Shown piece after piece: positions 30,102 through 37,206 of a stretch of DNA of 37,206 nt. The stretch spans positions 1 through 37,206 of the forward strand of contig PABP01000037.1 in the NCBI GenBank assembly GCA_002699585.1, written 5' to 3'. The notes beneath the pieces were generated by a model. That model was given only the letters and a program-made list of their open reading frames with translations. It was not told the origin of the DNA and made no database searches. The translations under genes were made by a program, and so were the position numbers. Position 1 is the stretch's first letter, and every line of letters begins with the position of its first letter. Source of the DNA: Anaerolineaceae bacterium (GTDB lineage Bacteria; Chloroflexota; Anaerolineae; Aggregatilineales; Phototrophicaceae).

Positions 30102-33100
30102 CTATTCTGCGTCCTCATAGTCTTTTGACGAAGCTAGCTCTGAGGGATGCAGATTCAGTATTTCTGCGATCTTTAATATCACAGGGATAGTGTCCTCTGG
30201 ATTCTCTTCTAGCTTTTCCAGAATACGAGCCTTGAATGCATCGGCTGCACTTGAGTTGTACTTATCTAGGATATTCGGATGCTGACTGAGAATGAGTTCT
30301 ACCCATTGCAGGCCCCGCTCGTTATTATCGCGCAATAGAGGTATGAATAGGTTCATAACAATATCATGATCTTCAACAAGAGTCTGATAAGCTGTTATTT
30401 CCTCTCCATAGAGATCGAAAAAATCCCCTGCAATCTTTCCGTCAGCTCTTTCTGCTATTTTAAGAAGTTGAGCCTGTAGGAAGCTCCTACCAGTTGAATC
30501 AAGAGCGTCGAATAACAGTGCCCATTCATCTTTATGGTTCTTGGGCTTTGCTTTACCCGAAACTACAAGTTTGCTGTAGTCGATAAGTGCATCCTGATAA
30601 GGAGTTCGCAATGAAATTATCACATCAGTCGCGAGCATATGAAACAGCAACCTGAGACAGAAACCTTCACTTTTTAGCTCTGATAACCAGCCATCCTTAG
30701 AAAGGTCACCTAGGCCCTTTTGAGTCCAGTCAATGAAGGCTTTGTCTTTGTCGCCACCATTCTGGGCAATGTCGAAGTATAGTGCAGCCTTTTCAACCTC
30801 AAACGGGTCCGCGTATACAGACTCAACAAGGGATGAATCTTCTATCAGCTTTTCTAAGAGATGGCTGTATTCTTCTTCGTTCAATTCGCTACGCAATACC
30901 TGCCATCGTTGAATAATGATCTCTGGAGAATAGACCTCCAGCGTATAGTCTTTGTTTTGTACTATGCGTAAACACTCTATGATCCAGGGTTTTGATGCAG
31001 GAGCGGCATCAAAAACTTCAAACAAGAGATCGAGTTTATCGCAATCAGCCAATAGCTTGATAAATTCTTGCGTGAATTTGTCATAATTGGCTGGGTCGGT
31101 AAATATAGTACCAACCAAGTAATTATACCCATCATTAGAATTGCCAGCCGAGGCTGGAGATGGGACTGATGGCACCTTCCATAAGTACATAAATGCACAC
31201 CATGCAGCCGTAACATTCTCTTTTCTTGCATGATGAAGATAATGTAGTAAATGCCCTTCAGTAGCTAGTTGCCCGATCTGCTTTTCTAGTACACTATCCA
31301 GGTCGTGTAATTCCCATAGCGTTGCCATTGCTGCGTGAACATAAGCGGCTTGTTTGGTATCATCCGCTTTTAGTCGCTCCACAATGGTAGAGCCGATCTC
31401 ACGCCATTCTGGTGAGTACTGCCCCTTTTTCATTACCTGCATGGCATGTACATGCTCTATTGTAAGTGATTCCTCCTTTGCCAATGTCTGTAATACGAAT
31501 GACACTTCCTTTCCATCTTTCGGTGGCATGATAATCTTCCAGAAGTCGCCATCTGCATCTTGGTCATATAATTTGATACATACATCAATGTAGCCATAGG
31601 CACTTGCACCAAGCTCAATGCCGTTTAAGTAAGCACTGTCAAATCCTAACAATTGAAGTCCGCGTAACAGCCTGAGAAGGCCTGCTACCCATGCCTCAGT
31701 AACTCCTAATTCTTGTTGCTCTTCCTCAGTACTAACTGGCGGAAGTGCTTTTAAAATGGCTTCTGCCAGGGCGGGATTCTGTATCAGTTCAAGGAGAGCT
31801 ATCAATCCCTCGGCAGTTCGGGCATCTAGTGGTTTCCAGGAATTAACCTGATAGGCCGCAGCACGTAGTGAGTTTATAACCATAGTCCTGAGTTCTGGCT
31901 CTGCCACATCGAATACCCCATCCTGTCCTAGACAGTAGGCAGCATTAGCGAGCTTTACGCTTTCATTCTCTGACCAATCACTAAAGGGAATATCAAGAAG
32001 CACTTCCCGGAACCCTGGAAATTCACTTAGTTCCTTCAAATCATCTACTTGACGTTCACTTAGTGCAGTTTCTATAGGTGTTTGTAGCAGTATTTGACGT
32101 GCTTGTTTCACAGGAACATTGAATGCCATAGCGGCCAGATTGCTCTGAGCATTGTCGCTCATAAGTCCTGATAATTTGCTCTCAGGTAGGGTTTTGTCGA
32201 GTAGACCTGCTGGTACATCAGTGGCCTTTCGACGTAGTAAAATGTAGTATGCGATATCAGCCAAGGGGAAGCTATTTTGCCATTGACGTGTAATGGTACC
32301 AATTTGATTTACAAAGAGCTTGAGGTCTCTGGGTGTAGGCGAAATGCCATCGCGAATATGCAGTGCGAATACTCTGTAAGCGGAGTGAAATTCAGTCTTG
32401 TCATGGTCAGGCAAGGCTTCATTGAGCAGACCAATAAAGTAAATTCGCCAATCTGAGAGCAGTAATGGCGGCACTTCAAAACGGACTTGAAATGTCTTAT
32501 CAAGAAATGCAGTGGTTACTCTGGTACTCTCATCTTCATCCTGTGAGGCCCATAAACGTTTTAATCCATTGGGATCATAGGGTATGAGCACATAGATTTT
32601 TGAAAACCATTTTGGTTGGTTATGATCGCTATATTTCAAGAACGTTTGTAAAGCCGCCAATATGGAGAGCGCATCCGTTGACGTTACACGATCAAGATTA
32701 TCCAAGGAAAGAATCAAACGGCGATCGTGCTTATCTAACGCCTCGGTCATGAGTTTGTCAAAAATTTCTTCAAACTCAACCGACGTAGGATTAGGATTTT
32801 CAATGGTTTCTGTGCGCGTATCTGTAATGTGCTTTTGAGCGATCAATGCGCCAAAACTGATGAGGTCATCGGATGTTGTTGGTTTTCCCCACAGTTTTCG
32901 CCAGCACCACCCTATCAGCCGAGGAACAACCAAAATTGAGTATATGATGACGGGGATTAGTGTAAGCGATATTCCTGCGATCATCATCCAATCAAAGGTT
33001 GGTGGTGTCATTGATGATGTTTGCCGTAGCCCCGCATTCAATAACGCTAACCCTACTGGTATCAATAGGACTGAGAAGGCCAATAAGCTGCCTAATTTCC

Positions 33101-33512
33101 CAAGTCGTGGAATGCTACGTGTCTCTGTTATCCGCCTGCGTTGTGCAAGCTCCTCACGTGTTTGTTCCCATTGCGCTTTATCGATCCAATCAAGATCGGC
33201 AAGATGCTGTATAACATTCTCCAAAAAAGTGCGTCGCAATGGGTCACCCTGATGTGCCCATGCATCAAAAAGAATAACAGTGTAATTGGCTTTATCGTTG
33301 AACTTCTTGTGTAGTAGATTAACCACAGTGGATTTACCAGAACCCCACCCACCTTCCAACCCTATGGAAATACCGCCGCTTTGAGTATTTATCAACTCAG
33401 CGAGCGCATTCGCTATGCGTTGATGGGCGCCAAATTCATCTTCAGCAGCAGGCGCATCCTGGATTAGATTGACACGATAGTTTTTCTTTTCACTCATGGT
33501 CTGGTTAGCCAT
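30102..33512 (-). CDS. KAP-family P-loop NTPase with two membrane helices
   Basis: 1136 aa. Walker A GLEGGWGSGKST (residues 51-62) and Walker B RRLILSLDNLDRV (264-276, Asp271 and Asp274) define a KAP NTPase. Two membrane helices (about 139-160 and 175-200) are inserted between them, the family hallmark. The 600-residue C-terminal part is helical with repeat-like ELLE/LLRLL segments and has no known enzyme domain. KAP proteins are often viewed as membrane-anchored conflict or phage-exclusion ATPases (PifA is a known bacterial member). It lies 72 bp downstream of rep on the same strand and is AT-richer than rep, so it looks like inserted cargo. Starts at ATG 33512 or at the in-frame ATG five codons on. 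Confidence 0.8.
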   Translation of the reverse strand: MANQTMSEKKNYRVNLIQDAPAAEDEFGAHQRIANALAELINTQSGGISIGLEGGWGSGKSTVVNLLHKKFNDKANYTVILFDAWAHQGDPLRRTFLENVIQHLADLDWIDKAQWEQTREELAQRRRITETRSIPRLGKLGSLLAFSVLLIPVGLALLNAGLRQTSSMTPPTFDWMMIAGISLTLIPVIIYSILVVPRLIGWCWRKLWGKPTTSDDLISFGALIAQKHITDTRTETIENPNPTSVEFEEIFDKLMTEALDKHDRRLILSLDNLDRVTSTDALSILAALQTFLKYSDHNQPKWFSKIYVLIPYDPNGLKRLWASQDEDESTRVTTAFLDKTFQVRFEVPPLLLSDWRIYFIGLLNEALPDHDKTEFHSAYRVFALHIRDGISPTPRDLKLFVNQIGTITRQWQNSFPLADIAYYILLRRKATDVPAGLLDKTLPESKLSGLMSDNAQSNLAAMAFNVPVKQARQILLQTPIETALSERQVDDLKELSEFPGFREVLLDIPFSDWSENESVKLANAAYCLGQDGVFDVAEPELRTMVINSLRAAAYQVNSWKPLDARTAEGLIALLELIQNPALAEAILKALPPVSTEEEQQELGVTEAWVAGLLRLLRGLQLLGFDSAYLNGIELGASAYGYIDVCIKLYDQDADGDFWKIIMPPKDGKEVSFVLQTLAKEESLTIEHVHAMQVMKKGQYSPEWREIGSTIVERLKADDTKQAAYVHAAMATLWELHDLDSVLEKQIGQLATEGHLLHYLHHARKENVTAAWCAFMYLWKVPSVPSPASAGNSNDGYNYLVGTIFTDPANYDKFTQEFIKLLADCDKLDLLFEVFDAAPASKPWIIECLRIVQNKDYTLEVYSPEIIIQRWQVLRSELNEEEYSHLLEKLIEDSSLVESVYADPFEVEKAALYFDIAQNGGDKDKAFIDWTQKGLGDLSKDGWLSELKSEGFCLRLLFHMLATDVIISLRTPYQDALIDYSKLVVSGKAKPKNHKDEWALLFDALDSTGRSFLQAQLLKIAERADGKIAGDFFDLYGEEITAYQTLVEDHDIVMNLFIPLLRDNNERGLQWVELILSQHPNILDKYNSSAADAFKARILEKLEENPEDTIPVILKIAEILNLHPSELASSKDYEDAE

Positions 33513-33584
33513 TCTTGCCCATGCGAATAGGTGTTCTATGTTGATGATTCAATAATATCACATTGTTATAGGATTGTCCTACTG

Positions 33585-34652
33585 TTAAGGGCTTGGATTC
33601 CGCTCATAGCGCCGCTGGCAAAAGCCAATAAAGGCCGCATCGGGGTTTGCCAGCACTGGCTTTCCGCTATCCAGCCAGAAGCCTCGCCACTCATTTTCCA
33701 GGTAATAGACATCATAGCCGGGAGCTACCCGCCTCGCCTTCTCATAGGTGGTGGGATGCAGTTTAGCGAATTCCTGCCGGTCAGCCTGCAGCATGCCGGG
33801 CATGGTTTCGCGGTTGATGAAGGTCACGCTGTCATCCAAGAGCTGCACATGATAATCAGGCAAATGATCGCTCTTGGCAATCTGCCGGAGCGTATAGCGA
33901 AAGCCTTTCAGCGGCGCATGTGAGCCGCATTTCTTCTTCAGCGTTTCCATCGTCACAGTCCACCGTGCCTGGCGGCCACAATGTTTGCGCGCCACCTCAT
34001 AGACGCGCCGCTCAATGGGCTTGCGCAGCCGGAAATAGTCCCGGTGCAGCGTCAACACTTCCTGGTGCTTGATGGAGCGAAACACCCAATCAGAGAGCTT
34101 GACCGACATCTCCAGGATGCGGCCCGTCTTCTCAGATCGCTGGATTTTGAAACTGTCAATCAGGCCGAAGCCGCTATGCTCCTCTACACCACCTGTAATC
34201 ACATTGGTGCGTATGCGCGTGCCGTCCAGCCGGTCGAGTGCATCTTTCAGCGCCTCATAATCCTTGCCCCCGGTGGTGCGATTGATGAATACGAGCAAGT
34301 CCTTGGCCACGATCTTGACATAGGGTGAGGCGGCCTCGCCGCGATTTATCTTGGCAATCATCTGCGAGATGCAGTAAATCAAAATATCCTTGTCATAGAT
34401 GGTAGCCAGGCCTTTGACGCTGGGCACCACTTCCAGCCATTTACACCCCTGCTCATAGCGCCGCACATTCGTCTCTGGCTTTTTGGAAAGCGAATAAAAC
34501 GGGTGCTCCATTGAGGCCATATCATCTTTGAGCACCGCATCGGCCACATCACAGACAAATAAATCATGCTGCGGGTGGCGTTCCGGCAGTAAGACATCTT
34601 TGGCTGGCGTTTCCAGTTGAAAATCCGCTTGTTTCGGGGTAACAGAATCCAT
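33585..34652 (-). CDS. repA: Plasmid replication initiator (RPA/PF10134-like)
   Basis: 355 aa from the ATG at 34652; the frame extends to a TTG at 34688, but neither start has a clear ribosome site. Family landmarks: MEHPFYSLSKKP, then KWLEVVPSVKGLATIYDKDI, then RTTGGKDYEALKDALDRLDG with TRIRTNV, then EVLTLHRDYFRLRKPIERRV, and YEVARKHCGRQARW. These are typical of the replication initiator protein A family, which has two winged-helix domains that bind iterons. It should bind the CGGGGTA repeats upstream, two of which overlap the 5' end of the frame, so Rep probably represses its own synthesis. It is the backbone gene that best defines the replicon. Confidence 0.85.
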   Translation of the reverse strand: MDSVTPKQADFQLETPAKDVLLPERHPQHDLFVCDVADAVLKDDMASMEHPFYSLSKKPETNVRRYEQGCKWLEVVPSVKGLATIYDKDILIYCISQMIAKINRGEAASPYVKIVAKDLLVFINRTTGGKDYEALKDALDRLDGTRIRTNVITGGVEEHSGFGLIDSFKIQRSEKTGRILEMSVKLSDWVFRSIKHQEVLTLHRDYFRLRKPIERRVYEVARKHCGRQARWTVTMETLKKKCGSHAPLKGFRYTLRQIAKSDHLPDYHVQLLDDSVTFINRETMPGMLQADRQEFAKLHPTTYEKARRVAPGYDVYYLENEWRGFWLDSGKPVLANPDAAFIGFCQRRYERNPSP

Positions 34653-34890
34653 AAGCAGCACTATCGGGGTATCAAAGTCCAAAGTCAAGCAATCAGTCGC
34701 GTTTCGGGGTATTACAATCTGTGGATAGATATAGTGCTATAAACGGGGTATTAGAAACCGTTTAGTGGGAATTAGACACTTTCTAACGGGGTATTAGAAA
34801 CTTGTGAATGTTATTTGGTTTTTATTTTCAGCCGGTTCCGCGCCGTCATCCACAGCGTAACACATTATTTAACTCATTATTTAACACATA
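34631..34890. promoter_or_regulatory. Iteron replication origin (oriV)
   Basis: Copies of a CGGGGTATTAGAAAC-like iteron start near 34632, 34662, 34702, 34741 and 34784, with a degenerate one near 34763. DnaA-box-like sites are TGTGGATAG (34720-34728) and TCATCCACA (34846-34854). AT-rich direct repeats CATTATTTAAC at 34863-34873 and 34875-34885 make a likely unwinding element. This is the classical order for an iteron origin beside its rep gene. Confidence 0.75.
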
Positions 34891-34923
34891 CAGCTCAGGC
34901 TCGTTTCCTGGATAGGCTAAAAA

Positions 34924-34991
34924 GGCGCTACGCGCCCCTACCCTCCGCTTTTTTGCTGCGCAAAAGAAGCTGCGCCCCACGCTTCGCGTGG
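34924..34991. other. Small hairpins between oriV and the HTH-membrane gene
   Basis: GGCGC-TAC-GCGCC at 34924-34936 and CCACGC-TTC-GCGTGG at 34977-34991, with a T-run and GCGC repeats between. They could terminate transcripts entering the origin from the right. No gene is seen in this stretch. Confidence 0.4.
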
Positions 34992-35028
34992 CCTGCTAAT
35001 GTGTTCGCTTCGCTCACCAACTTGTGAC

Positions 35029-35060
35029 GGATGAAAAGAAAAATCAGGGCGCGAGCGGCG
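35029..35060 (-). terminator. Terminator of the HTH-membrane gene
   Basis: On the minus strand a GC-rich dyad (GCGC..GCGC) overlaps the last codons, and TTTTTCTTTTCATCC follows the stop at once (35043-35029). It is a copy of the T-rich gene-end motif. Confidence 0.55.
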
Positions 35061-35709
35061 CGGTATAGTCATTATCCTGCGGCATGGGCGTAAATCTTTC
35101 CGTGCTCGCTTCCGGCATGGCCGGTTCTTCCTGAACGGGATTAGACGGGGATGGCTGGTCAATAGCCTGTTCCGGTTGGTTCAGCAGGAAGCCAAAAAGC
35201 ACGGCCAACAGGATAAGCCCCCCTGCCCCCCAGATGAGGGTCGTATGATTCCGGCTGGGTGCTTCCTGCGTGGTGGCCGCCTGCTTTGGTGCGGACGTGC
35301 TCTGGCCGGGCTGATAGGTAATGAGCAGCCTTTCTGCCTGGTGCCGCCAGTGATCCTTCTCCCCAATCAGGCGCTCGCGCTCATCCTTCAGCTCGCTGAT
35401 GCGCTCCTCTTTATCCTTCAGCCGTTCAGATAACAGGTTATTTTCCATCCGCAACGCATTGGATTGACTGTCGTTCTTTTTAGTGTTCTGTCCCGTTCCA
35501 GAACCCTCGTCATTGTCGTTCTGTGGTTCATCGGCGCTCTTCGGCTCAAAGACCCGGAACAGCTCCGCCGGGTCGATCTTATACCCACTCGCATCTTTCT
35601 CCATATAGCTGAGTCTGCTATCAGCCAAGGCTTTAGATATGACGGACTTACTCTTGCCTGTTGCTTTGGCGGCCTGGCTCAATGTCAAAAAATGGGAACT
35701 GCGTGGCAT
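35044..35709 (-). CDS. Membrane-anchored HTH protein with coiled coil
   Basis: 221 aa. Residues 8-35 form a MerR- or excisionase-like HTH (LSQAAKATGKSKSVISKALA), followed by a wing-like YKIDPAEL. A charged linker leads into a coiled coil (about 84-128: NNLLSERLKDKEERISELKD). One hydrophobic helix, TTLIWGAGGLILLAVLFGFL (157-176), is followed by a proline-rich 45-residue tail that would lie in the periplasm. A DNA-binding domain tethered to the membrane through a coiled coil suggests a protein that attaches the plasmid to the membrane or senses the envelope. It sits between oriV and the GTTCT dyad array, which is its likely target. Similar proteins accompany RPA-type plasmid replicons; the function is inferred. 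Confidence 0.7.
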   Translation of the reverse strand: MPRSSHFLTLSQAAKATGKSKSVISKALADSRLSYMEKDASGYKIDPAELFRVFEPKSADEPQNDNDEGSGTGQNTKKNDSQSNALRMENNLLSERLKDKEERISELKDERERLIGEKDHWRHQAERLLITYQPGQSTSAPKQAATTQEAPSRNHTTLIWGAGGLILLAVLFGFLLNQPEQAIDQPSPSNPVQEEPAMPEASTERFTPMPQDNDYTAPLAP

Positions 35710-35727
35710 AGTGCTACCTGTGTTTAA

Positions 35728-36045
35728 GGGTGTTCTGTTGCGTCTCTGAGGTCGTTCGGGGAACGGGATCAGGCGACGTATGCGGATGTTAATCCCATAG
35801 GCTTTTGTGCCCCTTTGTCAAATGATTTCTGGCTCTTAGCGGGTTAGAACGCGGGCAAGAACACGTAGACCCGTTCGGAAAAACGCCATATCAATGGCTT
35901 AGTTCTCGCTTTGTAGTTAAAGGGTGAAAGGTGTTCTTTAATCCACTTGAGAACGCGGTTCTGTACGGGCTTGATTACCGTTCGAGAACATCTCATCCGT
36001 TCTCTGAGAACGATGCCCTAAGTGCCTGAATGAGCGGGCATTAAG
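35728..36045. promoter_or_regulatory. GTTCT/AGAAC dyad array (second copy of 541-858)
   Basis: Same locus as 541-858, shifted by 35187. Here it is seen together with the complete HTH-membrane gene, whose start is at 35709. Confidence 0.6.
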
Positions 36046-36080
36046 TTGCAGGGAGTGGCTTTACGGGGTATGATGAACGA

Positions 36081-36252
36081 ACCATTTGAAAAAGCAAATG
36101 GTGCATTAAAAGCAGAAACACCTGCTCAAGGTTTCGCCGCCGAGAAAGCAGGTGTTACTAAAAGGACGGCTCTTCGAGCGCCCGCGCTTTTGTGTTCCTA
36201 TGTAGACAGTATACCGCATATTGATGGCTGCGCAACCCGTGCACATCAATAT
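36081..36252. other. Hairpin cluster (second copy of 894-1065)
   Basis: Same locus as 894-1065: four consecutive inverted repeats between the dyad array and the 357-aa gene. Confidence 0.5.
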
Positions 36253-36320
36253 TGCGTTAAGAACCACCCCCTGTTCTGGCCATAGGAGCCGCCGTCCCGG
36301 TACCCTGAAAGTGGTGTTTG

Positions 36321-37206
36321 ATGGACGCGGTTCCGTCTGCCCCTCCTGCTGCCACTCACTCCTCGTCTACGCTGAGGGTTGACCCGGAGCTGGCCAGGAT
36401 GGCTATTGGATTACAGGTTGCTTCTGTTTTTCGCCTCTGGGTGATCGCCCGCGATCTCACCCGACAGGCGAACGGCAGTGGCCAGATAACGCTCAGTGTT
36501 CTCAAGCAGGCGCTGGCCGGTTTTGGCGTGCGTTATGGCCGTTCCCATTTCAATACCCTGCTCAGGAACGGCGAAGGCCTCTTCTGGAACAGGGATCGAG
36601 AACGCCTCTATCTGCATGGCTATCAACGGCTCAGCGCCCAGCTCACCGATCTGGCATTGCTGCAGAACCCCGATCTGGTCGCCGAGAACCGTCCCGGCGG
36701 CTATGAAGTGTATCTCTGCCCCACCGGCAGCGCCGAGCAATGGCATGCCATGTGCTATGCGGGCTGGCTGGCTAGCCGCCATGACCCGACAGTAAGCCGC
36801 GAAACCCTCAGCCGCCTGTTCAGCCGTTCAGCCGATACGCTGCGCAAATGGGAGCGGGATCACCTGCAGCCCTACCTTCAGATTCGCCACAATTACGCGC
36901 AGTGCGCTGATACCGCGCACTGGCCCTACCCTAACCTGCCCGCTCATACGGGCAGCTATGCGGCGCAGACCCGTGAGGGCGTGCAGCTCCGGCTGATCTG
37001 GCAATTGCCCAACAGCTACCGCACCCGGCGCTTACGCCTCCACCGCCATCGCGGCCAGGGCCGTAAAGCCCGGCGCATGAGCAATCACCGCCTGTATCTC
37101 ATGATAAAAGCACACCGCAAGACATCCTCACGAAGCCTGTTTGGATTTGGCGAGACGGGTAGCCATCGTCGGATGTATTTTGCGTCAGCCAGGCGGTTGA
37201 AACAGT
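36321..37206 (+). CDS. Unknown 357-aa DNA-binding-like protein (truncated copy)
   Basis: Same gene as 1134-2207, cut by the window end after about 295 codons. The truncation is not biological. Confidence 0.7.
   Translation, partial: MDAVPSAPPAATHSSSTLRVDPELARMAIGLQVASVFRLWVIARDLTRQANGSGQITLSVLKQALAGFGVRYGRSHFNTLLRNGEGLFWNRDRERLYLHGYQRLSAQLTDLALLQNPDLVAENRPGGYEVYLCPTGSAEQWHAMCYAGWLASRHDPTVSRETLSRLFSRSADTLRKWERDHLQPYLQIRHNYAQCADTAHWPYPNLPAHTGSYAAQTREGVQLRLIWQLPNSYRTRRLRLHRHRGQGRKARRMSNHRLYLMIKAHRKTSSRSLFGFGETGSHRRMYFASARRLKQ

Larger units (their letters stand above)
35188..37206. repeat. Terminal direct repeat, right copy (circular overlap)
   Basis: Appears identical to 1-2019. The real plasmid contains this segment once. 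Confidence 0.95.

Overview
The window is a complete circular plasmid that was linearised with a terminal overlap. Bases 1-2019 are repeated at 35188-37206 (offset 35187), so the molecule is about 35.2 kb and everything in the first 2 kb is reported again at the end. The host is a proteobacterium. The replication initiator looks like the RPA/PF10134 type, and ParDE, a DUF3768 protein and a MobA/MobL relaxase are common on alphaproteobacterial plasmids, so an alphaproteobacterium is my best guess but not proven. No rRNA, tRNA or CRISPR array was seen.

Layout. (1) 34.6-35.0 kb: iteron origin with DnaA-box-like sites, in front of the minus-strand rep gene (33.6-34.65 kb). (2) 35.04-35.71 kb, and its truncated copy at 1-522: a protein with an HTH, a coiled coil and one membrane helix. 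It is divergent from an unknown 357-aa gene (1.1-2.2 kb), and between them lies a 600-bp control region with a GTTCT/AGAAC dyad array followed by a row of hairpins. (3) 2.3-4.5 kb: partition operon (MerR-like regulator, ParR-like adaptor, ParM-like actin). (4) 4.7-7.1 kb: secreted or lipoprotein SNase-type nuclease, ParDE toxin-antitoxin, toprim primase-like protein. (5) 7.2-8.9 kb: mobilisation operon with a canonical MobA/MobL relaxase and a hairpin region upstream that may be oriT. (6) 9-11.2 kb: two divergent HTH regulators around a CTGGA operator cluster, plus an unknown protein. (7) 11.4-17.1 kb: a long plus-strand transfer operon of five very small proteins, a VirD4/TraG-like coupling ATPase without a membrane anchor, and a 933-aa protein made of three tandem, differently decayed relaxase-like domains. 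(8) 17.2-20.0 kb: small accessory genes, an RTX protein and DUF3768. (9) 20.1-29.3 kb: a visibly more AT-rich cargo island with a three-gene defence-like module: a large Eco57I-type adenine methyltransferase, a PLD-SNF2 helicase fusion, and a DUF4268 PD-(D/E)XK-like protein. (10) 29.3-33.5 kb: serine resolvase with res-like repeats, then an AT-rich KAP-family NTPase.

How it fits together. The plasmid replicates from an iteron origin, segregates with an actin-type system plus ParDE, and encodes relaxase and coupling protein but no VirB channel genes, so it looks mobilisable rather than self-transmissible. Cargo sits on both sides of the resolvase: the methylase-helicase-nuclease module on one side and the KAP NTPase on the other. 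A DUF3768 tail fragment at 20036-20083 marks the left edge of the larger cargo. The most novel items are the triple relaxase-like protein, the three-gene defence-like module, a twice-occurring three-hairpin RNA-like element (5462-5558 and 17231-17318), and a T-rich motif ending in CACC that recurs about nine times at gene ends.
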